Origin: Peptostreptococcaceae bacterium
GTDB lineage: Bacteria > Bacillota > Clostridia > Peptostreptococcales > Anaerovoracaceae
Assembly: GCA_016650175.1 (NCBI GenBank)
Contig: JAENWG010000003.1
Span: 1 to 64,000, forward strand
Direction of reading: 5' to 3'
DNA: 64,000 nt
The notes beneath the pieces were generated by a model. The model did no database searches. It saw nothing but the letters and a program-made list of their open reading frames with translations, and was not told the DNA's origin. A program made the translations under genes and the position numbers. Shown in pieces: positions 44,566 through 54,000 of the stretch (position 1 is the stretch's first letter; each line of letters starts with the position of its first letter).

Positions 44566-44665
44566 TAGCTATACTAATTCCTTCTTCACCACATCTTTCA
44601 ACTACTTCTTTCGAATTATTTTTCACTTTTCCCTGGTCAATATATAAACTAGGGGAACTTACCAT
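44561..44665 (-). pseudogene. Amino-acid racemase (alanine/ornithine racemase type), N-terminal remnant
   Basis: From ATG at 44665 the minus strand reads MVSSPSLYIDQGKVKNNSK, then EVVERCGEEGISIAR, then a stop created at the junction. This matches the start of PLP-dependent racemases with an alanine-racemase N-terminal barrel (LYIDLxKxxxNxxxxVxxCxxxGI pattern), such as clostridial ornithine racemase. Only about 33 codons survive and no PLP lysine is left. No convincing ribosome site remains. A deletion has joined it to the OPT remnant. Confidence 0.65.
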
Positions 44666-44776
44666 TTCCATTTTAACGGTAATTTAATTAAAGGTGGTAC
44701 AAAAATAACTTGATTTTCTTAATTTGATCACGCTAATTAGTTACAATGATCCTTGAAATAAAACCTAAAATAATAA

Positions 44777-44800
44777 CAGCCCCAGTTAATTCTGGAGCTG
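44777..44800 (-). terminator. Terminator after the NhaC gene
   Basis: CAGCCCCAG (44777-44785) and CTGGAGCTG (44792-44800) form a 9-bp stem with a six-base loop. The one C/A mismatch on the plus strand becomes a G-U pair in the minus-strand RNA, so it folds properly only in that direction. TTATTATTTT follows. It lies 37 bp past the antiporter stop. Confidence 0.75.
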
Positions 44801-44837
44801 CTACTAATTATTATTTATTATTACATCTTTAGGCAAT

Positions 44838-46331
44838 TTAAGCTTCAGCTAGTGCTCTTTCTGCCATTGCTGCATCTAATTCTCTTTGTTCTAAAACTTT
44901 TTCATATTCCTCATCTGTCATTTTTTCCATGGTGAAACCAGTAAAACCATATATTATTGATACTATAGGATTTACGTAGTTAAGTACAGCATAAGGTAAA
45001 TATGCTAATGTTGGTACTCCTAAGAAACCACTCATTGTAGCACCACACACATTCCAAGGAACAAGTGGAGATGTTAATGTTGCAGAATCCTCTAAGCATC
45101 TAGATAGATTCTTATTCTTTAATCTTCTGTCCTCAAACGCTTGTTTATACATTCTACCAGGCAAAATAATTGCTAAGTATTGATCTGCAGCGATTATGTT
45201 GATGAATATGCAAGAACATATAGTAATTAAAACTAATAAACCATCGTTCTTAGCAGCTTTTAAAATAGTCTCTGCTAATGAAGCCATCATACCTGTTGAT
45301 TCCAAAACGCCACTAAAAGACATGGAGCATAATACAATACTAACTGTCCATAGCATGTAATTGAATCCACCGCCACCTATTATATCAGCAACCGTATACG
45401 CATCTGTTAATATTGCAGTAGAACTTGCTTCATATCCATAATGCATAATACTGAAAAAGTCTACTAACGGAATACCTTGTACAGCACCCATACAAATCAA
45501 TCCCGAAACTATGCCAATAATCATAGCTGGTAATACTGGTACTTTAAACGCTACAGCTACTATCAATAATAATACAGGTATAATCAATAGAGGACTAACA
45601 ACAAATTCATTTTGAATTTCCTCTTGCAAAATTTCAGACAATCCCATTGATACTGCACTTTCACTAGCATTTCTACCTAATATATAGAAAGCTGCAAGCG
45701 CAATTATATATGAAGGTGTTACTGTGTAAATCATGTGCCTAATATGTGTAAATACATCAGTTCCTGCAGTTGCTGGAGCTAGATTTGTAGTATCTGATAA
45801 AGGAGACATCTTATCTCCAAAATATGAACCTGAAACAACAGCTCCTGCTGTCATAGCTGGATCTATTCCTATACCAATCGAAACGCCTATCATAGCTACA
45901 CCTATTGTTCCTGCAGTCGTATAAGAGCTTCCTATACATAGTGATACAAAGCTACATAGCAGACATACAGTTACCAAGAAATATGATGGGTTTATTATGT
46001 TTAAACCATAATAAATCATTGAAGGTATTACTCCACCAGCTTTCCAAGTAGAAACTATTATACCTACAAGTAGAAGAATCAAGCAAGCTTGCATAGATCT
46101 ATCTATTCCTGAAAGTATACCTCTTTCAATATAACTCCATTTCCACTTATTAATAACACCTACAATAGCTGCTATAACCGCAGCGCACAGTAAAGGCATA
46201 TGGAGTTCCCCATAACTAAAAAATATTGAATACATAATTATACCCAAACCTAAAATAATAACTAATAAAATTTGCCACATTGGAATTTTCTTACCCATTT
46301 GTTTTTCTGTAATACCATTTAGGGCTAGCAT
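44838..46331 (-). CDS. NhaC-family Na+/H+ antiporter-like transporter
   Basis: 497 residues with about 11-12 membrane helices. Family segments include IGSSYTTAGTIGVAMIGVSI near 133, SGSYFGDKMSPLSDTTNLAP near 167 and a C-terminal PLVPWNVCGATMSGFLGVP near 430. NhaC members exchange Na+ for H+, and some relatives carry malate/lactate or amino acids. GAGAGGAG precedes ATG. It lies 63 bp downstream of the MttB-family gene with no terminator between, so the two are probably co-transcribed. Na+ balance or uptake of the methylated substrate are possible roles. Confidence 0.9.
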   Translation of the reverse strand: MLALNGITEKQMGKKIPMWQILLVIILGLGIIMYSIFFSYGELHMPLLCAAVIAAIVGVINKWKWSYIERGILSGIDRSMQACLILLLVGIIVSTWKAGGVIPSMIYYGLNIINPSYFLVTVCLLCSFVSLCIGSSYTTAGTIGVAMIGVSIGIGIDPAMTAGAVVSGSYFGDKMSPLSDTTNLAPATAGTDVFTHIRHMIYTVTPSYIIALAAFYILGRNASESAVSMGLSEILQEEIQNEFVVSPLLIIPVLLLIVAVAFKVPVLPAMIIGIVSGLICMGAVQGIPLVDFFSIMHYGYEASSTAILTDAYTVADIIGGGGFNYMLWTVSIVLCSMSFSGVLESTGMMASLAETILKAAKNDGLLVLITICSCIFINIIAADQYLAIILPGRMYKQAFEDRRLKNKNLSRCLEDSATLTSPLVPWNVCGATMSGFLGVPTLAYLPYAVLNYVNPIVSIIYGFTGFTMEKMTDEEYEKVLEQRELDAAMAERALAEA

Positions 46332-46394
46332 TACATGCTCCTCTCTCTATAAAATATATAATATCAACGTCATCCCTATATGACTAACAAACCA

Positions 46395-47894
46395 TTATAA
46401 TTTATTGTAAATATCAATCAATTCTGGGCCTTTTGCTTTATCCAAACCAGAATCCAAACATACATCTAAAAACGCTTTATCAAGAGCTTTTATTCTCTCA
46501 TCATTTAAATCATTACTCTTCATTTCATTTATTCGCTCAACATAATCTCTTGATTTATCAAAGATAGTTTTACTACCTTCTTTTTTCCATATTCCTCTAT
46601 CTTGATAATTCATTACTATGTTTCCGTAATACTGTTCCTTTTTATAATTTTTTAATGTATGCTTGTTAGCCATATAATTTCCGCCAGAACCAACATCAAA
46701 TATTACGTCTTTTGCTAAAGTTGAATCATTGAATCTCATTCCCTTTTCTAGGTGTTTTAATGTACCAATAAAATCAGCATCCATAACCAGTTTTTCAATA
46801 CTCATTTCAGCAATAACATTTAACCCTCCTGGTCCAGATACATTATCTATCCCAAGCATTAGTGCCATCATTCCACTTCTAGCAGTTTCACTTCCAGCCT
46901 GATAATCAATAACCTTTGAATCTGACATTGCTGCGTAAGTGTGAACTGGAAGACCATAATATTTACCCATAAGTGCATACCCTGCTGTAATCATGTTAGA
47001 TTCCATAGCTTCCATAGGAGTATACATTGTTTTCATATTGAATATACATGGTGCTCCACCATAAACAACAGGATGTCCTGGTTTTACAAGCTGTGCCAAA
47101 ACCAAACCTGATAGTATTTCAACAGTATGTTGTAATACTGCGCCTGCCAGTGTTATAGGTCCAGTTGCACCTGTGATTTGTGCAGAAATCAATTCTAAAG
47201 GTATATCTCTCTTCGCACAATCAATTATATTCTTTGCACCAATAGTTGACCATTTCAAAGGTGAAGTAACACATACATCAAAAATTGTATATGGTTTATT
47301 TCTAACATTTTCCTCAGAGCCTAATACCGCTTTTAATAACTCAAAGGTTCTTAATACTCCGTCTACGTCTGTAGATCCTCCTATAATAGGTTTACTGGAA
47401 TTTCTCATTTCCGTATAATACAAGTACTGAGAACCAAGCTCACCTGGAGCTTCTTCACACACGATTGAAGATGATATAAAATCAAGTTCATCTAGACTAT
47501 CCGCTACTTTTGTAAGTAACTTTAAATCACCAACATTTGAAAGTCGAACAGTAGAACCATCATGATCCAAAACGTTACAAGCACTACTTCCAGGATTAAA
47601 CCTTATCTTGCCATCTCCAAAATCACAGTATTCATTACCTTCTCTATCGTAAAGTTTAAACTGCGAAGGTGTACTGCATATACATTTTTCTACTATTTCT
47701 CTTGGGATTTTAACTTTTTGTGTATCCCAATCAACTTCACATCCACCGTTTTCAAGTATTTTTAATGCTTCATCATACGCATATACGATTCCCAAGTTTT
47801 CTAGCAAATCTATTGCATTTTCATGCATTTCTTCAACCTGATTATCATTTAATATCCTAAACTGAGGCATATTATCAAACTCAAATTTCTTCAT
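46395..47894 (-). CDS. MttB-family (non-pyrrolysine) methylamine/betaine methyltransferase
   Basis: 499 residues of the trimethylamine methyltransferase superfamily, with the expected TIM-barrel length and signatures such as LLENLGIVYAYDEALKILE near 29, NPGSSACNVLD near 99 and SGPGGLNVIAEMS near 345. The frame is open throughout with no internal amber codon, so no pyrrolysine is needed. Such members (MtgB, MtpB, MtcB, MtyB) demethylate quaternary amines (betaines, carnitine) and pass the methyl to a corrinoid protein. No corrinoid protein, activator or corrinoid-to-folate methyltransferase is nearby. GGAGG precedes ATG, and dyads lie upstream. Confidence 0.9.
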   Translation of the reverse strand: MKKFEFDNMPQFRILNDNQVEEMHENAIDLLENLGIVYAYDEALKILENGGCEVDWDTQKVKIPREIVEKCICSTPSQFKLYDREGNEYCDFGDGKIRFNPGSSACNVLDHDGSTVRLSNVGDLKLLTKVADSLDELDFISSSIVCEEAPGELGSQYLYYTEMRNSSKPIIGGSTDVDGVLRTFELLKAVLGSEENVRNKPYTIFDVCVTSPLKWSTIGAKNIIDCAKRDIPLELISAQITGATGPITLAGAVLQHTVEILSGLVLAQLVKPGHPVVYGGAPCIFNMKTMYTPMEAMESNMITAGYALMGKYYGLPVHTYAAMSDSKVIDYQAGSETARSGMMALMLGIDNVSGPGGLNVIAEMSIEKLVMDADFIGTLKHLEKGMRFNDSTLAKDVIFDVGSGGNYMANKHTLKNYKKEQYYGNIVMNYQDRGIWKKEGSKTIFDKSRDYVERINEMKSNDLNDERIKALDKAFLDVCLDSGLDKAKGPELIDIYNKL

Positions 47895-47932
47895 ACCAAC
47901 CTCCTATTTCTCTTCTGTCAAGTTTATCTTAT

Positions 47933-48029
47933 TAAAATAATACTATTTATTTGTATTATTTTATATACAATAATATTGATAATACCGTATTATTTTTGGG
48001 TAATTTTTATTATATGTCAAACTTTTGAC
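47933..48029. promoter_or_regulatory. Cluster of inverted repeats upstream of the MttB gene
   Basis: Three dyads lie 39-135 bp upstream of the MttB ATG. The first is an 11-bp perfect repeat (TAAAATAATAC and GTATTATTTTA, 47933-47943 and 47953-47963). The second is ATAATAC-C-GTATTAT (47979-47993), sharing the same AATAC/GTATT half-site 38 bp away. The third is GTCAAA-CT-TTTGAC (48016-48029). A minus-strand TTGACA overlaps the third. Repeated half-sites suggest a dedicated regulator. No sigma-54 -24/-12 element was recognised. Confidence 0.5.
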
Positions 48030-48179
48030 TGTTTTTTAAATTTTCAGTTTTATAGTAATTTATATATGTGGTTTTGTACTAAATTCTTTTTTTTTTACCA
48101 TTTTTCAATTAAAACACTTGCACATTTATCAACAAAATTTTAACAAATAGCCTTACTCCTTTTAATAAAACAACACCCT

Positions 48180-48210
48180 ACCCAAATAACTGCTTTGCCG
48201 TTATTTGGGT
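48180..48210. terminator. Hairpin in the MttB-OPT gap
   Basis: A perfect 11-bp stem ACCCAAATAAC/GTTATTTGGGT closes a nine-base loop. A T-rich run follows on the plus strand and a looser one on the minus strand. It may be a back-up terminator for the OPT transcript. Confidence 0.55.
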
Positions 48211-48271
48211 ATTTATATTTTTAATCCGTTTTACATAAGCTTGTTTTTTATTAAACACAAAAATTGTAGCT

Positions 48272-48319
48272 CAATTAATAAAACAGAGTAGAATAAATTC
48301 TACTCTGTTTTATTAATTG
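48272..48319. terminator. Long perfect hairpin after the OPT transporter
   Basis: A 23-bp perfect inverted repeat with a two-base centre; arms 48272-48294 and 48297-48319. The inner half contains AGAGTAGAAT/ATTCTACTCT and the outer half is AT-rich with T-runs on both strands. It starts 26 bp past the OPT stop. Position and T-runs fit a terminator, though the stem is unusually long and perfect. Confidence 0.75.
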
Positions 48320-48344
48320 TTTATACTTCACTTTACCAGATATT

Positions 48345-49964
48345 CTATATTGCTGTAACAGCAATGTATATTGCTATTAGCACACCTACTACAGCCTCGC
48401 CACCTAGGCAACCTGCCGCAATTATATTTCCGTTATCCTTAATTCTAGGACTTTTACCAAATCTGTCTACTACTAATCTTATCATGCCACCAATAAATGC
48501 CGTAGCACTTAGATAAAACGGTAGATATACTCCAAGACCCAGTGTCATTACAGGGAAGTTTAGGAAGTACAGTATAACAGCTGCAATCATACCTATTAAA
48601 AAGGCTGTCATATTAGATATCCCGCCTACCATAGATGCTACTGCTGCCGCTTGCGCTGCAGGGAATTCCTCAGATCCTATAGCTCCGCCACCGTACGCTT
48701 TAAATATTATATATAACGTAGCTACTGACACGACAGCCCCTATCATGCCACCGATGCATTCCGCTATCCACTGCGCTTTAGGATTACTGTTTAATATATG
48801 GCCTTCTTTAAAGTCATTCATTACATCTCCTACAAGCCCGCATGCTACAGCTACTATTGCAGCTACATAAAATGCTTCAATGTCTCCAATATTTGTAACA
48901 GCTTTCACTGCTATTAGTACTAAAATACCAAATATTTCCATAGGGTTAATTCCTGATTGTCCTACGCACTGAGATGACATTGATGTGGCTAGCCATACTC
49001 CAATAATAGTTATAACCGAAGCAATAACTCCTAGATTTAATACTGTTGTAAATATGAATGCCAAAAGTACCATTACAATCGGTGCCCATCTCATCCTAAT
49101 TATTGAATCACCTGAATTTTTACTAAACATAGAACCAAATATTTCTTTTGCATTAGGCAATATTCCTTTTAGAAGTATTCCAAACCCCGTTCCTACCATT
49201 AGTCCTATTCCAAGTGACTGTTTAAAAGCAACAGCTTCTGTATAGTCAAATATACCCATTGATTGAGTGCCTATCATTATTCCGAAGTCGCCTATTATAG
49301 CGCCTAAAAACCATATACTTATAGCTAGAGGACCTATTATATAACCGACTGCAATAAGCATTGGTGATAACCATATTCCGCCGAGGGATCCATATGACAT
49401 CATTTTTTGGTTTAATAGCACTGCTGGTATTTTATGGAACCAATCTCTTAGAAGTGCAAACAATCCGGCTACAGCTAAGCTTGAAAAAAGCAACTTTGCT
49501 TTTGAGCCACCTTCATCACCTACTATTAGTGTTTCTGCTGCAGCTTGACCCATAGGAAACGCTAAATCCTGAGTCTCAACAAAATACTTACGAATTAATG
49601 CCGTAAAAATAAGGCCTAATATAGTGCCTCCAATTGATACGATAAGTATCATAAGAAAATTTGGTTCAGCATCAGGTCTCAATATCCAAATACCTGGTAT
49701 AGTAAACGCTAATCCTCCTGACACCATAGCTCCTGCAGACATTGCTGTATGAGTTACGTTGATTTCATTTAGATTAGTATTCCCAAGTCCTTTTAAAGCA
49801 AACATAGAAATTAAAGCTACAAACATAATTGGCCATGGCAATGAACTTAGTTTCAGCGCTACAAACATAGAACTCATCGTAATAATGACTGCTCCTATTG
49901 CACCGATAACCATACCTCTTGCCGTAAGCTGCTTTACTACTGCATTTACGGATTCTTTATTCAT
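48345..49964 (-). CDS. OPT family oligopeptide transporter
   Basis: 539 residues, almost wholly hydrophobic with about 14 membrane helices, consistent with the OPT superfamily. Segments such as LAFPMGQAAAETLIVGDEGG near 133, DVMNDFKEGHILNSNPKAQW near 378 and the C-terminal GNIIAAGCLGGEAVVGVLI are typical of bacterial members. Members are taken to be proton-coupled importers of small peptides or metal chelates. A decayed copy of its 3' end lies 4 kb downstream. A good promoter lies 63-91 bp upstream and GGGAAGAGG precedes ATG. Confidence 0.92.
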   Translation of the reverse strand: MNKESVNAVVKQLTARGMVIGAIGAVIITMSSMFVALKLSSLPWPIMFVALISMFALKGLGNTNLNEINVTHTAMSAGAMVSGGLAFTIPGIWILRPDAEPNFLMILIVSIGGTILGLIFTALIRKYFVETQDLAFPMGQAAAETLIVGDEGGSKAKLLFSSLAVAGLFALLRDWFHKIPAVLLNQKMMSYGSLGGIWLSPMLIAVGYIIGPLAISIWFLGAIIGDFGIMIGTQSMGIFDYTEAVAFKQSLGIGLMVGTGFGILLKGILPNAKEIFGSMFSKNSGDSIIRMRWAPIVMVLLAFIFTTVLNLGVIASVITIIGVWLATSMSSQCVGQSGINPMEIFGILVLIAVKAVTNIGDIEAFYVAAIVAVACGLVGDVMNDFKEGHILNSNPKAQWIAECIGGMIGAVVSVATLYIIFKAYGGGAIGSEEFPAAQAAAVASMVGGISNMTAFLIGMIAAVILYFLNFPVMTLGLGVYLPFYLSATAFIGGMIRLVVDRFGKSPRIKDNGNIIAAGCLGGEAVVGVLIAIYIAVTAI

Positions 49965-50026
49965 TTTTTCCTCTTCCCGGCTACTGCCTCTTTAGTACCT
50001 GTTCTTCTCGAATCAAGTCTAAAAAA

Positions 50027-50055
50027 AATATATCACAAAAATTATTTTTTTGCAA
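50027..50055 (-). promoter_or_regulatory. Promoter of the OPT transporter gene
   Basis: On the minus strand TTGCAA (50050-50055) and TATATT (50027-50032) are separated by 17 bp. They sit directly after the T-run ending the 6S-like RNA and would give a leader of about 55 bases before the OPT ATG. Confidence 0.6.
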
Positions 50056-50056
50056 T

Positions 50057-50235
50057 AAAAAATCCCGAAATACCGTCAAAACAATTAATTGACTCCCTAT
50101 CGTTTGATAAGGTGGTTGTCTTATTCTAGTATCTGTCTTCCACTCAAGGAGGCTTGACATCCATCTAAGAAACTCAGATTCCCATTTAAAGTATGTAGGT
50201 TCAATTAATATATCTCAACGCATATTCCAGGAACT
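50057..50235 (-). ncRNA. ssrS: Probable 6S RNA
   Basis: The 180-base stretch between yebC and the OPT promoter folds into one long rod. The 5' strand from TCCTGGAATA through TTAATTGA (50232 downward) pairs, with wobbles and small bulges, with the 3' strand TCAATTAA to TTTCGGGA (ending near 50063). A T-run (50057-50062) follows. Between them are a large bubble, a small CCTTATC/GATAGGG hairpin on its 3' side, and a terminal stem-loop with CAAG/CTTG. This closing-stem, bubble and side-hairpin plan is that of 6S RNA, which sequesters the housekeeping RNA polymerase. Ends are approximate; it could be processed from the yebC transcript. Confidence 0.72.
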
Positions 50236-50242
50236 TCTTTAA

Positions 50243-50968
50243 TTATTCTAATACACTACTATCGCAGTTTGTGTATACCTTTTGAACATCATCGTTCTCT
50301 TCTAATATATCTATTAGTTTCTTTAACTTCACGATATCATGTTCTTCACTTGGTTTAGATTCCATAGAAGGTAAATATTCAATATCTGCCTCTGCGATTT
50401 CATAACCGGCGTCTGCAACTGCTTTATGTACATCATGATATACCAACGGATCAGTCAAAATTTCAAAGCTGTCATCATTAACGATCATGTCGTCAGCTCC
50501 TGCATCTAATGTTACCATTAATACTTCATCTTCGTCTATATCATCTTTTTTTTCAATAATTATAGTACCTTTTCTAGCAAACATATATGATACACATCCT
50601 GTAGTACCTAGGTTCCCACCGTATTTATCTAATGTAGAACGAACAAATGATGTTGTTCTGTTCTTGTTATCGGTAAGAGCTTCTATAATTATTGCCACTC
50701 CTGCTGGTCCATAGCCTTCAAATACTAATTCTTCATAAGTTTCGCCTGATAATTCACCGGTACCTTTTTTAATGGCTCTATTAATGTTTTCATTAGGTAA
50801 TCCATTAGTTTTTGCCTTATCAATAGCCACTCTTAGTGATGCATTATATTCAGGATCTCCTCCTGCTTTTGCCGCTACTGTAATAACTCTAGCATACTTT
50901 GTGAAATTAGCCGATCGTTTAGCATCTTGTGCTGATTTTCTACCTGCAATCGTTCCGTGTCTTCCCAA
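50243..50968 (-). CDS. yebC: YebC/PmpR family regulator
   Basis: 241 residues, full length. It starts MGRHGTIAGRKSAQDAKRS and contains DKAKTNGLPNENINRAIKKG near 49 and FEGYGPAGVAIIIEALTDNK near 83. YebC proteins were described as DNA-binding regulators. Newer work links the family to translation, relieving proline-stretch stalling as TACO1 does. The canonical MAGHSKW start is replaced by MGRHGTI, as in the Bacillus YeeI-type subgroup. Confidence 0.94.
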   Translation of the reverse strand: MGRHGTIAGRKSAQDAKRSANFTKYARVITVAAKAGGDPEYNASLRVAIDKAKTNGLPNENINRAIKKGTGELSGETYEELVFEGYGPAGVAIIIEALTDNKNRTTSFVRSTLDKYGGNLGTTGCVSYMFARKGTIIIEKKDDIDEDEVLMVTLDAGADDMIVNDDSFEILTDPLVYHDVHKAVADAGYEIAEADIEYLPSMESKPSEEHDIVKLKKLIDILEENDDVQKVYTNCDSSVLE

Positions 50969-51032
50969 TCAAGACACCTCCTATTCTTATTTGTTTTATA
51001 ATATTATACACCAAATACAGTAAATTTTCAAG

Positions 51033-54000
51033 TTACTCCATGTTTTTAAAAGCATTTGCCATCATCAACTTAATTCTATTAAGCTGATTTACATTACTAG
51101 CACCTGGGTCATAATCTATTGCTACTATGTTTGCGTCCTCATCATAATTTCTAAGCCCTTTTATCATACCCTTACCAGTTACATGATTAGGTAAGCATGC
51201 AAAAGGTTGTAAACATAGTATGTTTTTAACGTCTGAATCAAGTAGTTCTACCATCTCTCCAGTTAAAAGCCATCCTTCGCCACACTGGTTTCCTAATGAC
51301 AAAATGTTTGAAGCTTTTTCAGCAATATCAGAAATTTTAGAACCTTCCGTAAACCTCTTGCTATTTCTAAGAGCTTTTCTCACAGGTCTTCTATAGAATC
51401 CTACAGCTTGTATGCCAAGCCAATTTTTAAGCATTGCTTTATAAGTGCCGGAAAGACTTTCGTAATTAAACTTTTTACTGTACATACCATACATAAAGAA
51501 ATCTAAGAAATCAGGAACTATAGCTTCTCCGCCTTCTTCTTCAATTCTTTCAACTATAAAATCATTTGCATTAGGATGATACTTAACAAGAATTTCTCCT
51601 ACTACGCCTACTTTAGGTTTTTTGATATCTTTTAACGGAATTTCATCAAAGTCATTAACTATTTTTTTAATGTTTTTTCTGAATTTCTTAGGATTCATAT
51701 CCATTACATTTTCAACTATTTTATCATACCAACCATCATGTATAGCATTGGCCGAACCTACTACTTCTTCGTATGGCCTTGTCTTATATAGACATTTCAT
51801 AAATAAGTCACCATATAATACAGCATAAACAAGTCTAATACCCATCTTAGTCGAAATCTTAAATCCTGGATTGGTTTCTAGTCCACCTGCATTAAATGAT
51901 ATTACAGGTACTTGCTCCATTCCTAGGTCTTTAAGCGCTTTTCTGAGTAGCGATACATAGTTACTAGCTCTGCATCCCCCTCCTGTCTGAGACATAAATA
52001 GAGCTACTTTGTCTAAATCATATTTACCAGATTTTAAAGCATCTATCATCTGCCCTAACGTTACTATAGTAGGATAACACGCATCATTATTTATATATCT
52101 AAGGCCTTCTTCCTCTGAATTTTTACTAGCTGCAGGAAGCAATTCCACATTATATCCTTCAGATTCCATTATAGGTACAAAGTACTGGAAATGTATCGGT
52201 GACATCTGTGGTATAAGGAGAGTATAATCCTTTTTCATCTCTTTCGTGAATATCTTTCTTTCATAGTTTGTATGTATATTACTTGTAACAATACCACTAT
52301 TAGATCTTTCTTCCATTGCCGCCTTAAGAGATCTAATTCTAATTTTAGCAGCTCCTAGATTTGAACCTTCGTCTATTTTAAGTACAGTATACAGCTTATT
52401 ATTAGCGCTTAATATCTCTTCAACTTGATCTGTAGTTACAGCATCAAGACCGCAACCAAATGAGTTAAGCTGAATCAGCTCTACATCCTCACGACTACAT
52501 ACAAATTTAGCGGCTTTGTATAGTCTTGAGTGGTATACCCATTGGTCTAATACTCTAATAGGTCTATCTAGATTAGTTTCATCTATTATTGAATCCTCAG
52601 TAAGTACAGCCATATCAAATGAAGTAATCAAATTATCAATTCCATGATTTATTTCTGGGTCAACATGATAAGGTCTTCCTGAAAGTACAACGGCTTTCAT
52701 GTTATTTTTTTCAATATAATCTAAAACTTCCTTACCCTTGTTTTGAAGATCAGTCTTAAATTCTTTGTATTCATTTCTTCCTGCTTTTATAGCTTCTTTT
52801 ATCTCTTTTTTAGATATATTTTGAGTAAACAAAGAATACTTTTTAGCATCAGTATCATACCCATAAGCTTTGCTAACTTTATCAATTCCATCTATATCAA
52901 TTTCTCGTTTACCATTGAAAAACTTATAGAACTCTTCTACCATCTTTTCATCATTATCAAACGGTACAAACGGATGATAGTATTCAACATTATTAGTTTC
53001 TAATAGCTCCATCATGTTTTTGTCAATTGCTTCAGGATAAGTTGCTACTATTGGACAGTTATAGTGGTTCGGAGCACTAGGATCTTCATTATTCTCATAG
53101 TTAATACAAGGATAAAATATCCTTTTTTGTCCTTGATTTACTAGCCATTTTATATGTCCATGAACAATTTTTGCCGGATAACAAGCCGTATCAGATGGTA
53201 TGCTTTCCATCCCCATTTCATATATATCTTTGCTACTTGATGGACTTAATACTACCTCAAATCCAAGTTTAGTAAAAAACTCATGCCAAAACGGATAGTT
53301 TTCAAACATATTTAATACTCTTGGTATACCTATTTGGCCTCTTACTGCATCTTCACCTACTAGACTTTTTCTATCAAAAATCTTCTTATATTTATATTCA
53401 TATAAGTTCGGAGCCTTTTTATTGGATTTTACTCCACCTGCTCCTACTTCACATCTATTTCCTGATACATATCTACTACCATCAGCAAACTTCGATATAG
53501 TTAATATACAGTTATTTTCACATCCATGGCATCTTCCATTACTGGTTTTAACTTTAAAATCATCTAATTCACTTACAGTTAAAATCTCAGATTTTTCACC
53601 TGATTTGTGCTCATTTCTACCTATAATAGCCGCTCCGTAAGCACCCATAATTCCAGATATGTCAGGTCTTATAACCTCTTTACCTAGTATATTCTCTATG
53701 CTTCTTAATACAGCTTCGTTTAAGAAAGTACCACCTTGAACCACAACTTTTTCGCCAGTTTCTTCAGGGTTTCTTAATTTAATTACTTTGTATAATGCAT
53801 TTTTTATTACGGAATACGAAAGCCCTGCAGAAATATCTCCTATAGTAGCTCCTTCCTTTTGTGACTGTTTAACTCTAGAATTCATAAATACTGTACATCT
53901 AGTACCTAAATCTACAGGATTTTTAGAATTTAAAGCTTCTTCTGCAAACTCTGCAGGTTCCATATCTACTGATTTTGCATACGTTTCAATAAAAGAACCA

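Noticed and set aside
46395..47894. Pyrrolysine-containing trimethylamine methyltransferase
   Set aside because: The frame has no internal TAG codon, so it belongs to the non-pyrrolysine MttB branch; trimethylamine itself is an unlikely substrate.
49965..50242. T-box or other riboswitch leader for the OPT gene
   Set aside because: The structured stretch ends in its own T-run before the OPT promoter and lacks a T-box sequence; the 6S RNA layout fits better.
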